DNA from: Polytrichum commune
Taxonomy: Eukaryota; Streptophyta; Polytrichopsida; Polytrichales; Polytrichaceae
Length of the DNA: 64,000 nt
Reading direction: 5' to 3'
NCBI GenBank assembly: GCA_950295325.1
Contig: OX485809.1
Coordinates: 15,254,001-15,318,000, forward strand
In this document: piece after piece, positions 1-11,979 of the stretch
How positions within the stretch are numbered: the first letter of the stretch is position 1
Layout of the letters: each line of letters opens with the position of its first letter
The notes under the pieces: model-generated
Database searches by the model: none
Told to the model about the DNA's origin: nothing
What the model saw: the letters and a program-made list of their open reading frames with translations, nothing else
Translations under genes and position numbers: made by a program

Positions 1-971
1 AATCTCATGAAAAAAATACTTGTTTCGTACCATGAAACTTATGCACCAAAAACTGTGTCACTGTGAGCCCAAAATTGATGCCCACATTGGTTGTTAACAC
101 TTGTAAAACATTACAAGTGGTGTTTTGGTGATTTATGATTATTCACAAAAATATAAAAAGAGTGAAGCTTAAAGAAAACTTAGTTTGAATCATTAGGCTT
201 TTGTGGAGTGGATTTAAGTAGGAGAAGGACAAACCTTGGTAAAGTGTGGTAGGTAGAAAACCAAGGTTAGTTAAATGTTTGAATTAGGATCCTTGTTGAT
301 CATTTGAGGGAGGAAGGCTTAGGAGATAGGATAAGAGCCTACAAAGTAGGAGAAAATCTCGAGGACTTATCGTGAGCCTTGAGGGTGCTCACCCCCTCAA
401 ACTCATTATATAATCCCTCATTCTTCTCTCACTCATCCTCTCTTTCCTTCGTGCTCCTTGGCACTCCACGTGTTATAAGTGTGGGTGCATGGGAAGCAAG
501 ATAGGAGCACGTGTGTGTGCATGGATGTAACGTTAGGAGCCAAGGCTAGTTGGCCTTGAAGAGGGTTTGACCTCTTGTTAGTAGTAGTTGGGCGTGAATG
601 ATTTAAAATTCAATTTATGACTTTGTTTGAATACTTGGATTTACATTGATTAGCCTTATACTTATGCGGATGTGCAAAGTCTCTTATTGGAGCATTTAGT
701 TTTGTTGGACTTCATATGAATTTTTGAAAGCCAAAAAACCGAGACTATGTCCAAACTTCCAAAAACTAGTGAAAAAGTGTAGGTTCAAAGGGAACAGCGT
801 AGAATTGCGATCATATACTTTGTGGCAGTAGAAATATTATTGCATATTCATGTAGAGGACTTCATTACCTATCCATGGATACCATGAACTCATTTTTTGG
901 ACTTCATATGAATTTTTGAGAGCCAAAAAACCGAGATTATGTCCAAACTTCCAAACTTCCAAACTTCGAGA
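1..971. other. AT-rich intergenic DNA with a diverged direct repeat
   Basis: No coding region is supported here. A segment of about 60 bp beginning GGACTTCATATGAATTTTTG (707-766) recurs at 899-967 with a few substitutions. The second copy ends in a short CCAAACTT reiteration. The rest is AT-rich and unremarkable. Confidence 0.6.
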
Positions 972-3900
972 TTAAGGAGTGTAAGAAGACATAGTATAGA
1001 CTTGGCTAAGTTGCGTATATTCCAACGATAGATTGGAATCATACATTGTGTTACAAAGAAAGAAATCTCTACATGTCATTATAAACTTCTCCATTCGGGC
1101 TAGGACAAAATTGAAGGGTGGAGGCTTTTTGGTGACAGTCACTTTTGCCTTCCACCTCCAAGCATGTCTCCCAACTGCCACATCTAGATCAATGATCACA
1201 AAATCGTCTTTTCGGAACTGCTGCCCATATAACATCAATGAATAGAAAAGTTGAATTCTGGTACTGAAAAAGGGTAGGAGACCATTATTGAACCCATGGA
1301 GTCTCCAATACCTTTGGAGATATATATTTGTTGGCTTTGGGATTGCAGTAACCATGCCATTCTTTCGGCCTACAAGAATCCCTTTCTTTTGTATAAGTTC
1401 CTTGCACACGCAATGTGGTGGCAGTAGGGTAATGAGTTTCCAAATCTGAAGAGCAATATCTGAAGAAGGCACCACAATGACGTACGATTCATGCCACTGC
1501 TTACATATCAATGGTGACCTCATCAATGTAATTCGTTGTGCCTCACTTGGGGTCTGAAGGTATTTATGAACATCCATGAGTGCCCTACTTTTAGGAAAAA
1601 GACCATCACCATCCACTTCAACAAGTTTGTACATTTTGGTGAACCAATATCGTGCAAAAAAATCACTAAAAGTCACTTCACTATTAAGTTAATTGGATCG
1701 AATATTCACAAAATTAGACACCTCCTTCTCAAATGGGTAGCACCAAAATATATCGTGACAACCATGTTTGATCACGTCGTCCAAAATTTCTCCACTTCCT
1801 GGAAAAAAACATCAAAGGGTTAGTACATGTGTTGTCTTCCACAAACAAATCATATTATTAAAAATTGTAGTATGTTAACAATGACACATTGCTTACAATA
1901 TATTTCCACGAAACTGGCTTATACTAATGGAACATGGTTGATATAGCAAAGCCTTTCTATCTTATGAAATTGAAGTGAAATTCTGAAGAATATTTGCTAC
2001 GTGCTCAAATGGTGAAGAGTTGGGACCAACACTCTCCTCCATTTGAATGCACCATGCTGCTAATAATTTCCTCGCATTTACCATCGTTTTCTCTGTCCAT
2101 CCATATTTTCTACTATGGCTGCAAAAAAACCGTCTAATTTCTGTTAGTAGTATCCATGTAGCTCCTAGAACAGAGCTTTCTCCAATGTTTAAGTGATCCA
2201 ATATATGTGGTAAACACCACATTACAAAAAGTTGATACTCTTCTACCTTATAATAACCCAATGATGATATATTTCGAGGCCATCTTGCCCCAAAACCTTG
2301 AGGTCTACAATGCTTAACAACATACAAAGCCGCATCGATATCCTTTGCCCTTCCATGTTGCTCATCATATTGTACAAGCATGTAAACATACTTCTTGAAT
2401 ATGCATAAAGCTAAGATGTGTATCACATCATAAACAATATCCCGAAGAATATCAAATCCATATAGAGCGTGCAATCTCCACAATATGGAATGACTAGAGA
2501 TACCTGCTTCACGTCCTAATAAATCATTTTCTTTCCCATCTGGCAATTGACGCCAATTAGCCAATGCTACTGCAGTGTCCTCCATGGTTCGGACAATTGG
2601 TGGATACCTATGTTGTTTCCTGTTATCATGGTACTCCACTAAACCTTTCTTTGTATTTGGTATGCCTCGCCATCTAGATGCAACTTTATGGCTTCTACAA
2701 CAAGAGTATCCACCCACTTTCAACCCTCCAATTTTACATTGGGTTGGTTAATTCCCCAGTCCACAATATAAGCATTGCACGTAATGTAATCACTTCACCA
2801 ATGGAGATCAAGGGAAGTTTGTCGCTAATAGCATCTACAGGGTATGCATATGATACTGGAAAACCCTTCACAAAAATTTCCTCTAAGTCTTTGATAAAAG
2901 GCTCCAAAAAAAACATCAACATGTTACTATCTGCACCTTTGATCAACTTCTCAGAACTTGAAGGGATAAATAAAATAGGTATAGGGCCAATGGGTTCTAC
3001 TTTACCCGCATTCAAAATTACCAAATCCACAGCCCAACAACTTTTCAGGCTTGTCTTTGCAGTTAAGAATCCATCCCAATGTAGCATGAGTGCAAAATTT
3101 CTTGGATCACCCTACATACATATATAAAACTTGTGAGTATGTCATACTGATTCATTGACATCAATCTCAAGCAAACACGAATCCAATATCATATAATGTA
3201 TTCAGGGTACTCATAATGCTTACCTTTTCCATTTTTTTGGGAGCATGGATTCGACTGGAACATTCTGTACAACATAAGGTGTAATATTTTGTATGTTCAT
3301 TCCATGAAGCAACCAATTCTTCGCACTTTGTGAGAAAAGCTCGAAATGAATGTGAACAATTTGTGTTCGGGCAAATGATAGGGGTCTCCCATTCTTTTTC
3401 CGGGTCCCAAAATGCTTGACATTCCCGAAATTTAGAGCCATCATAATGCTCTTCAATCTTCTCAGGCACCCAATCAATGTCTTTTCCCAGCCATTTGTCT
3501 TTGTTCCTCCATACATGCAACAACTTATGACACATTGACCTACTTCTACACATGCTTGCCAATAGCAACCCAATTGGCATGTACTCGAAAGCTAAGATAT
3601 CCTTCCTCATTTTAGAGCAACAAGGACATTTTTCTGCACAAATAGAGCAATCACCTTTGAACCTTGACCCCACTCCTGGCCTACATTGACATCTAATCAT
3701 TTCAAGTCCTTCATACACATCTTCAAGGCTAGGTTGCATAAGATGGGGTTTATGCGACACTTGTCTTGATCCCGTGCATAATCTAACCTTTTTTGCTTCT
3801 ACCAACCCTAGTGACTTATAATATTTTTGTAAGTGCTTCCAGGAACTTGGTGCAACAAATCCTCCACCTACATCTCCTTGCCACTCTGGGCCAGCAAGTG

Positions 3901-4327
3901 TCAACAATTTTCCCAAAGACAACCCTCTGTGATCAATGCCTCCAACTTCAAGGACTGTTGGCTCTTTTTGTAATGACCCAAATAATTGGTTTAGCATCTA
4001 ACCTTGCAATCCAATGGGAACATGAGCCTTGTCCCACATTGTTTGAATGTCCACAATGCAAGAATTGATTGCCTCCTGCAAGGATAATGCAGGAGGACCA
4101 TTACATGTTTGTGCAAGTTCATTAGTAGGAGACACACTGATTGGTGGACTGGGTGCATCTTCTAAAATATTAAACAACAAAGTAGGAGTATGTGTGGGTG
4201 AATGCCTACTTAATGACTCTTGGGTAGTTTCAAAAGACACATTATCAGCATATGAACTCAAATGTCTGTACACTGTGGCTCTAGACCGCCACTTCAACCC
4301 TTTGCAAATCGTGCAAAAACATTGCAT
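972..4327 (-). pseudogene. Decayed CACTA (En/Spm) transposase, tnp2 family
   Basis: Five minus-strand ORF blocks lie in order and together read as one tnp2-type transposase of roughly 990 residues. Block 1 (4327-3998) opens with a CxxC zinc-binding start and the R-x-T-V-x-R-H-L motif seen at tnp2 N-termini. Block 2 (3997-3167, 276 aa) is in the same frame after a TAG stop at 3998-4000 and is rich in CxxC pairs (CSICAEKCPCC). Block 3 (3087-2734) carries the catalytic-region signatures PILFIPSSSEK, FLEPFIKDL and LRAMLILWTG. Block 4 (2723-1962) continues with KVGGYSCCRSHK and the late CRPQGFGARWPRNISS segment. Block 5 is 1676-972. Blocks 3 and 4 are joined only across a frameshift. Family assignment rests on motif order known from plant CACTA elements. 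CACTA termini were not located. It is non-functional as it stands. Confidence 0.72.
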
Positions 4328-4794
4328 TAAGTGTCATAAACTTGAGGAACCTTTCTCATGTGCTCCATGGGTTCCTTGTTCCATTGGAAAAGATGTTCAC
4401 AAATGCAGTTCATCACCCCATCCCGGGCCATTCAAGGCTTCGCACAATCACATCTTTTTGAAGTGGAACAGTGTGGATACTCCAAAACCCTACATGAGCA
4501 GATTGCAGATACTTAGCATAACAATGAGTGCAAGGAACATGAGTGAATTAGAGCGAAGCCTGTGGTTTCAATGTCCTTAATCTTAGAGAACCCTGGAGAC
4601 ATGGTCGTTGCGAAGCTATATTGTGCATATGTAGAAATGTCGAGGAACGAATAAACCACCTACATTACACACCAAATTCCATGCCTAGGGGCTTTCACTT
4701 TTTTCAGCAAGAAGCTGATGAATGTCGGCACCGATGTAGTACTTATGTACATACCTGGAATGGCTTTCTTCGGTTTCTTGGAGATGGTCGTTTG
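4328..4794. other. Upstream flank of the tnp2 remnant
   Basis: No convincing coding region or RNA gene is visible. The plus-strand reading frame over 4047-4580 overlaps the transposase N-terminus and has no recognisable content. This stretch may be the 5' part of the decayed CACTA element. Confidence 0.4.
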
Positions 4795-6550
4795 CTTTCT
4801 TCGAAGAAAACAGACGAGCAAGCTCATTGTCATCGCTCGAAATGAATAAAACCGTACAGCAAGAAGTGGTGCTGCATCGATCTCAGCAATGTTCATCATG
4901 TGTGTGTGTAAGTAAACATCGCTAGCTGTTCAAGGTTTCGAGGAGTTTGATGGCTTCCAAAATTTATTGCTCACCACAAGAGAAATGACGAGAAGTAGAA
5001 GTTTAAAAAAACCTCGTTCAGAGCAGCCAGAGTGAGATTGCTCAGCGAGACGACAACCCGGTTACATCGAGCAACGTCCACGCATAGTAATGTGACTGCA
5101 AACAACACGTCCCTTGAACCTTGAGCACACGAGCATCTTGTGGTGACATAGAGCAGTTCACAAAGAGTGAAGCTCTGTTGATTCGCAATCCTGGAAAAAA
5201 CACGGAGAAGATGCTGCTTCAGGCAAAACGGTAAAATGTCTCCAGCTTCACATAATTGATCTTTTTTGTTGCCAGCGAATCAAACCTGGAAACTCTCTTT
5301 GTCCACCTTCTTCTGGGCATGGTCTCCACACTCCATCAATTTGCACAAAGCGTGGAAAAAAATCTCGCGTAACTTCCACTATACTCTCTGTTATGTGAAG
5401 CTTGACATTTGAACCTCCATGATCAATTAGGAAACCAAGAACTGTAACCTACGAATACCCATACAGAATACTAATACGGAGTATGCCGCCAACCTCACAT
5501 TGTCATGCCTCATTGTCATTGTTTATTTATGATTGTCATGTCATGTCACTGAAGGTTGATGGAGACACTTAATGATGTTATTGTGATCTTGTCACTTGAT
5601 GTGATGCAGTCATGATGTCACTTAATGATGTTATTGTGATCATAATGTGAGCTCGTATGAATATCTTATTCATTATCAAAGTGAAGATTCTCGTGCTCAT
5701 TAAGTGGTCATATAGCCCCCCCAATTATGTTGATTGTTGAGCCTAGAATGGTTATCATATTTTCAGGGTTTTCAGGGTTTCATCCACATAGTTTCATCCA
5801 TCGTCCATCGTTTTGCCTGAAGCAACATCTTCTCCGTGTTTTTTCCAGGATTGCGAATCGACAAAGCTTCACTCTTTGTGAACTGCTCCATGTCACCACA
5901 AGATGCTCGTATGCTCAAGGATCAAGGGACGTGTTGTTTGCAGTCACATTACTATGCGTGGACGTTGCTCGATGTAACCGGGTTGTCGTCTCGCTGAGCA
6001 ATCTCACTCTGGCTGCTCTGAACGAGGTTTTTTTAAACTTCTACTTCTCGTCGTTTCTCTTGTGGTGAGCAAGAAACCTTGAACAGCTAGCGATGTTTAC
6101 TTAGACACACACACATCATGAATATTCCTGAGATCGATGCAACACCACTTCTTGCTGTATGAGCATAATACACTCTTGAAAATGTTTTCACCTGGAGTAC
6201 TGATCATTGTTTGTTAAAACTGCACCACTGGATAATGCTAATGGAACACAAACCTCGCAACTCGCCTGGCCATAATCTCGTTAACTCGTTACCTCAAAGC
6301 TCCATCACAACTTCATTGAGCTTGATTTACTTGAATGTTGTGGATTTTCGTTAGAAGCTATTAATTGCTAGCAGAAATTGTGTTCATCGCTACCGATTTC
6401 ATCGCAGAGGCGGCAACGGTGGTGACAGTTTTTGGCTAATAGTCCCTTTCCGCCTGCAGAGTCCTGCAGCAGAAAGGTTGCGGTGATCAGTGGAGGTTTT
6501 ATTCATTTCAAGCGATGACAATGAGCTTGCTCGTCTGTTTTCTTCGAATT
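4795..6550. repeat. Long imperfect inverted repeat (foldback or MULE-like)
   Basis: The left arm (about 4795-5233) is the reverse complement of a right arm starting at about 5808. The main block pairs 4855-5233 with 5808-6163 at high identity, and includes both copies of the stretch with CGACAACCCGGTTACATCGA. The outer block 4795-4853 pairs with about 6497-6550. The right arm therefore holds about 335 extra bases (6164-6496) between its two blocks. The spacer is about 575 bp. No transposase is inside. Plus-strand ORF 5727-6068 is an arm shadow. It could be a foldback element, a Mutator-like element with long TIRs, or an inverted duplication able to make hairpin RNA. Confidence 0.85.
5555..5645. 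repeat. Short direct repeat in the inverted-repeat spacer
   Basis: CACTTAATGATGTTATTGTG occurs at about 5566 and again at about 5618, within a spacer full of TGTCATG-like words. This is simple local reiteration. Confidence 0.6.
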
Positions 6551-7049
6551 CGTGACAGAATTGAGAGGAGAGGTCACTTTAAGCCTCTCATGTGTGGCCG
6601 CTTAGTGTTGCTATCACAGGAAATGGAGGGAGTGATGTTTGAGGTTTGGGAGCAAGGGGAGTTTGGGGTTTGGTAGGGTTTGGATGTCGTTTGCTAATCC
6701 ACTATGTGGTGCAGACAGTATGTGAAGTTGATGTCTATTTTCGACTGTTAGGATTTTTAACAATCTGAACCAGAGCTCGTTCATTTTCTTTTCTTTTTTT
6801 CTGCTGGTTTTGGTAAGGATTTGTTCTATCAGTTTTCCTAGGTACTATGTAAGCTTAGGTTGGGAACTTAGAATCAAGTCAGGCTGATTTTGCATTTGTC
6901 CTTCGAGCTATCTCAGCTAGTGCAAGGCGAGACTACGATAGTGACGAAGACTATTTACCAGCCATGTCAGCTCCCCGCCAGCTTGCTACTTGCAGGATGA
7001 ATGAAAAAAATGGATGAATTGTTTTTGTATGGCGCCTTCTCCTTCTTCT

Positions 7050-7230
7050 AGACTCTCTCTCTCTCTCTCTCTCTCATGTCTCTCTTGTTTCTTGTTTTGT
7101 CCTCTCAGCTTCTCGCAACCATGGCAACTACCTGAAATTGAAGTCATGTCCTCTGTCTCTTTCTTTCTTTCTTTCTTTCGCATTTCTTGTTTTGTCTTCT
7201 CAGCTTCTCGCAACCATGGCAAGTACCTCA
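7050..7230. repeat. CT microsatellite and 98-bp tandem duplication
   Basis: A (CT)n run occupies about 7051-7076. The following 45-bp segment containing CTCAGCTTCTCGCAACCATG (7088-7132) recurs at 7186-7230 with two differences, giving a period of 98 bp. A second (TTTC)n run at about 7161-7180 lies between the copies. The duplication carries an ATG in good context in each copy, so it duplicates a possible start region. Confidence 0.8.
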
Positions 7231-7491
7231 AGAAGAAGACCCTCCCTACAAGTTGTGTTTGTTCTTTTGCGTAGAATTGCCGCAAAATTTGATGAGGAAT
7301 TCATCAAACCTCATGAGAATAATGAAGTAGAGCCTTCAATTGAAGTAGTTGTTCTGTCTCTCTCAGAGTGTGAGGGTTTGCATTTGTTCTACCGCTTGAG
7401 TTTGACGAATAAAAGAACTAGGAGGTTTTCAAGAAGAGAGTACCCTGCACTATATGACTTGAGTTGTGTGATTGTGAGAGCTAGAGCATGA
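7138..7491 (+). CDS. Small ORF, unrecognised, uncertain
   Basis: This open frame could begin at 7138, or more plausibly at the ATG at 7216 (ccATGGC context). It encodes a basic start (MASTSRRR) followed by a mixed segment with no domain I recognise. It lies about 400 bp upstream of the spliced gene at 7885-10036 and could be its first exon, but no splice junction links them convincingly. It may also be chance coding inside the duplicated start region. Confidence 0.2.
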   Translation: MKSCPLSLSFFLSFAFLVLSSQLLATMASTSRRRPSLQVVFVLLRRIAAKFDEEFIKPHENNEVEPSIEVVVLSLSECEGLHLFYRLSLTNKRTRRFSRREYPALYDLSCVIVRARA

Positions 7492-7884
7492 GGATTTACG
7501 TGGAAGTGACTGCCTAGGTGAACAAGATGTAGCACATTAGGAAACTAGGGGAAGTAGTTAGTGGAGAAGTAAGAAATTAGAAATAACAACAAATTATCTG
7601 CATAGGAGAACTGAGGAATTGTGCACACCTAAGAAGCACTTCTACAGACCTGAGCACAACATGATTGGACGACTACAATACTAGTGTTTGGTGCCTATTA
7701 TCAGGTGTGCATCTGTCTCCCTTTTTTCAATGACGACTACAATGTTAATGATTGGTATAGATCTATTATTAGGCGTGTTTTTGTTTCCCTTTTATGAATA
7801 ACTTTATCTTAGTTCAAGTGTTATTTCTAAATGTTACTTCAAGTTTTACACCTGATTTTTGACTCTTTGGTTTTGTAATTGCAG

Positions 7885-10036
7885 AGTAGAAAAAAGAAAG
7901 TCCACTATGGTAGAAGCTTCTGAAGAGAATGCATATGAGTTGTTGAAAATTGAGACTATGAAGAGGAACAATGTAAGGATGATTGAATTGGGATTGCCAC
8001 CCTTGAGGCTTCCTGGAGAAGATACCCTGGTGAAAGGAAAGAAGGCAGTCAAATCCCCCTTAGCAACAAAAATACCAGACTTGCATAAGGTCAGAACATC
8101 ACAGAGACAAACCGAGATAGACAAGATGCAGTGTCCTGTGAGTGAGGGTCCTATTGTAACTTTCTGTGCATCAAAGTGTGGTGAGTGTTAGGAGTTATTT
8201 CCTTCTGAGAATTCAAGGTTCTGTTCAAGTTGTGGAACACCTAGGTCTAGTAATAGACAACATCTTTCTTTTTATGACCAAAAAATAGCAACAGTAGCCA
8301 GTGTACCAAAAGGAGAGGGATGCATTAATTTGGAAGAGTTGTATGATCGAATCTTCAAGAAACCACCTCCACATTCCAAAGGGAAATACAAATGGGGTAG
8401 GCAATTTCTCAGAGATCATCACCCTTTACAATGGAAAACATACAATGAGAATGTGAAGAGGGTGAGGTCTTGGTTTTCAGACTTAGAGAACCCTGAAGTC
8501 AAAATCCTATTGAATTCTAATTTGAGGAAAGAGAAGGAGATGGTGGATAAGGTCAAGGACTACATTAAAGTTCGTGAGCCCTCCTTGGGTGGTTTACTTT
8601 TCCTTGCAAATGAAAGCATTGCTTGTGTGCGCTGGAAGGTAGATGATATCTACCAGTGGTTCAAGGAATTCAAACATTACTTCACCAACAAAGAACAATA
8701 TGGAAAGCAAACCAAGGTGCAGCAAAGGTAATTTTCCCTACTTTGAAATTATTTTTTGTCATTAGAATTTTATTTTGAAATGTGTATTCTAGAATGTGTT
8801 TTCTGAAATGTAATTAGAATGAATGAATGAAGTTGAGATTAACTCCACTCATATGGTGATCTATGGGTAGTGATGTGGAGGCCGGACAGGTGCAAGATGT
8901 TGCAAAGGACCTTGCAGATACAGAGTTTGTTGAGCCTCTTTTAGTGCAACTGTGTGACAGTCCAAGCATGGAGACTAATTTGAAGTTTTTCATCAAACCT
9001 TCATTATTTTGATTATTTTATGATACGTTTAAGAAAATTTATAGTGTCATATAAATGAACATGTATATTTTCAAATGTTACACTTCAATATATCAAGTCA
9101 AATAATGGTCTATAATGGTCAAATAGTGGATACTCATATAGTGGTATGCACAGGGTTTGGGAGGACACACAGGTGTTGGAGGACACACATGTGCAACCTC
9201 AAAAACTAATGCCTATAACGTTGAAGAGGAAAAAAAAAGTTGATGGTGCAAAGCTTCAAACACCCTTTAAAAAACCCCGCAAAAAGTAAGTTATCTACCC
9301 TTTGTTTGTTTGATGTTCTTGAGAATTTATTATAATGCATACACTTCAATTTGGGTTGGGTGTTACAGATATATTGATTTTCTAGGTGTGGGGGTAGGGT
9401 GTTGATGGAATCACAGAAACTTGAAGGTGCATGTGACTTCATGAAACCCAACAAGACAGTTGCAATGAGTACTTTGTTACAGTGCCCAACCCCTATGAAG
9501 GTGGTCAATAAGGGGCATGCAAAGAAGATACACCAAGAAGAGCTTCTGAAAGTTGCACTTGATGGTCAACTTACATCACATTTTCAGGCATGTCTTCTCT
9601 CCCAGCTAATCTCTTCTATTTTAGGTGAACTCTTCTCTTTTAGGTAATTCATTCTCTGCATTTCAAGTAATTTTATGATTTTGAATTATCCTTTTAACCA
9701 TTTTGGAAAGCAATTCAAACCTGAATGTGTGTGCAGGGAGTCCAGATTGAGAAACTAGACTTGCATGCCAAAAAAACCATAGCTATGGTGGTAATGGGGC
9801 TAGACAACATTCATGATGTGCTTCTGAGCATATCGACATTTGCTGGGAGTAAGTTCCCGGAACTTCAAATTCAAGTGAAGAAGGGAGAGGTGGATACAAC
9901 AAGACAACTAAAGCACTTGGACTTAGTGGTAGTATGGGCACTGCGAGAGTTCAAGGTTGGCATTGTGAATTTACCCCCTATGAACAATGGCATTCAACCA
10001 TTGTATTTAGACAACATCAAGAACCTTCAACATTAG
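7885..10036 (+). pseudogene. Unrecognised multi-exon gene with an in-frame stop
   Basis: Coding segments bounded by plausible splice sites run from an acceptor at 7884 (TTGTAATTGCAG) to a TAA-independent end at TAG 10034-10036. Candidate exons are 7885-8728 (ATG 7907; donor GTAATT), about 8873-9000, about 9153-9287, about 9370-9587 and about 9737-10036. Exon 1 has an N-terminal E-N-x-Y-E and R-N-N-x-R-M-x-E-L-G-L pattern, then a zinc-ribbon-like C-x2-C ... C-x2-C pair (KCGEC and FCSSCG), then a basic/aromatic segment to residue about 270. A TAG at 8189-8191 interrupts exon 1 between the two cysteine pairs although the frame continues unchanged for 180 codons. The third exon encodes a lysine-rich NLS-like stretch. 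No family is recognised. It may be a transposon-linked or host nuclear protein gene, now damaged, or the stop may sit in an unrecognised intron. Confidence 0.45.
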
Positions 10037-10509
10037 TGCTTCAGTTGTTCCCGTAGTTACAGCTAGGAAGGCTTCGTACCATAGATTCAAGGCAATTCAG
10101 TAGGATATCACACAAGACAATCCATTGTGGTTCTACTTGTGGTTTGACAATTTTCATGTGATAATGTAGTATGGATTCCCCTGAAGGAATGTAGAATGGA
10201 AAAGGAAATCCTTGTGGATTTACCTCATTTGTCAATTTTACCATGTGAGAATAAAGAATTGAATTTCATGATATTTTGCTGAAGATAAAATGATTGTTTT
10301 TCCCTTGTTTGTATCTACAAGATTTCCAAGTTTTTAACACAATTTTAAAGGTTTGTTTTTCCCATGTTTTCCCAATCAGGGACTGTCCCAATTTTCCCTG
10401 ATTAAAATAATTCCCTCATTAGTGTAGTTGAGTTGTTTATAATCAGGTTTTTTTAAAAAAAATTTCCCTCGTGGGAACACATTATATATTCCTTGTGATG
10501 TATCAATGA
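10037..10509. other. Intergenic, nothing recognised
   Basis: AT-rich DNA downstream of the unrecognised gene. It contains short TTTCCC/GGGAAA reiterations around 10300-10420 but no supported feature. Confidence 0.5.
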
Positions 10510-10517
10510 CATGGTCA

Positions 10518-10857
10518 CTCGGGGGGGCAGTGTGTTAAAAAGTTAAGGATATAGGTGCGAACAACCACTATTTTAGAGGGGGGTATTACTTTCAATTCTC
10601 TTCTTTTTTTCACATGCTATCATTATGTAAATTTCTACTTTGGGTTAATAGAAAAATGGCTTGCATTACTTATAATTCCAAATTACCTATTATTCCATAC
10701 CCTATAGTACTTTAAAGATGTCCAGTGCCATTTTTGATACCCTATATTACTCTTAAGTCCATTTATAATTTTTAGCCCCCATGTTTTTAAAATACCCTAT
10801 CATTTGTTCGCACGTATATTACTACTCCAACCAATGACTACCCCCCCCCCCCCCGAG
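10518..10857. mobile_element. hAT-like MITE with 8-bp target duplication
   Basis: The element begins CTCGGGGGGG and ends in a C-tract followed by GAG, with inverted similarity extending about 70 bp inward. Both ends share the words GTGCGAAC/GTTCGCAC (about 10555 and 10805). It is flanked by the direct repeat CATGGTCA (10510-10517 and 10858-10865). An 8-bp duplication is typical of the hAT superfamily. The roughly 340-bp interior has no coding capacity, so it would be non-autonomous. Confidence 0.75.
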
Positions 10858-10865
10858 CATGGTCA

Positions 10866-11785
10866 AAACATTGATATGCTTGACATGAGTCTCATTTAAA
10901 TCAAAATTTTAATTATACATTATCATTTGGTACATGCATTATCAGATGATGTCAATGAAAATATTGTCCCCTACTAGTTGTTTATTCACACAGTTTTAGT
11001 GGCATTATTGTCTCTCAAAATTTATGTTTTCATAAGTCAAGCTCCAATATTGAGCTTACTGATGTTGGATTCTTTACAACTTCTTACTTGCTTGTGAACA
11101 ATTATTGAATGTTCATAAGTTGTAATGGCATTGGTGTCAAGCATCCATAGGTCTATCATAGAACACTCTAAGGGAACACCTTCAAAAAATCGTATCTAAC
11201 TCAAAATTAATTTCCAAAATTCCCAAAATTCTAAAATAGACAAATATTTCATTTTACCTTGTATAAAAAATTGAAATATCAATGATGCCACAGACAAGGT
11301 CATTGTGATAATTCACCAATGTGTAGTTCTCGGTCATAAGCTAGGATACCATAATACATTAATTTCATTGATTCCGTGTTCCAGTCACTTGTTTCCAAAT
11401 TTGTACTAGATTGATATGGTTCTTACTCTGTATCATTATAGTAATCTAGCAATTTCAAGTGGACACTCTCGTATAGTTTGGCTATGGATCAAGAGGGTTC
11501 CTTCTCCGGGGAAAAATCCCCATCTACATCTACCATGTTTTCAAAATTGGGAGTTGTAACTCCACTTCTAACCCTCTCTAGGATCCATAAGTTTCTTCAT
11601 TATCCGCAGATAACCTTTGAAACTTCCCCAAAATCAAGTGAACATTCATCCAGGCTTTTTATACCTCTTGAGATCCTCATTCATTGCTAATGCGATCCAT
11701 TTGTTCTCCAAGCGGCTTCGGTGGTCCTTCATGGTGTTCCCATGATATTCCTTGTGCCCATGCCCTTTTATGCTCCTCCTACATA
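10866..11785. other. Intergenic, nothing recognised
   Basis: AT-rich sequence. Short ORFs such as 11478-11690 have no recognisable content. Confidence 0.5.
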
Positions 11786-11979
11786 TGAACCAGTTGAGTT
11801 TGAGAAATAACTTGTTGAAGTTCAAGGTTTCGGGAATATTACCCATCGTTTAAGAGGAATCTATGAAATATACTACAAATTGATAAAGAGAAACCGAAAG
11901 ATCGCAACATGTAACCAGTTCGACTTGGAAACACACACTAGGATTTTGACCAATTATGCCCAAAAATCTCCCGGGACAT
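11786..11979 (+). repeat. Dispersed repeat family R1, copy A
   Basis: This copy shares ordered words with three others in the window (33163-34080 interrupted, 34493-34645 inverted, 36647-36866). The shared words are ACCAGTTGAGTTTGA, GAGGAATCTATGAAATATAC, AACATGTAACCAGTT and TTATGCCCAAAAATCTCCC. It ends where the palindrome begins. No coding content. It may be an LTR or MITE fragment. Confidence 0.75.

Noticed and set aside
5727-6068. 113-codon plus-strand ORF
   Set aside because: It is formed by the right arm of the long inverted repeat; the pairing arm has no matching frame.
10501-10876. Longer TIR for the hAT-like MITE including TATCAATG
   Set aside because: The exact 8-bp duplication CATGGTCA places the ends at the G/C tracts; TATCAATG outside them is coincidental similarity.
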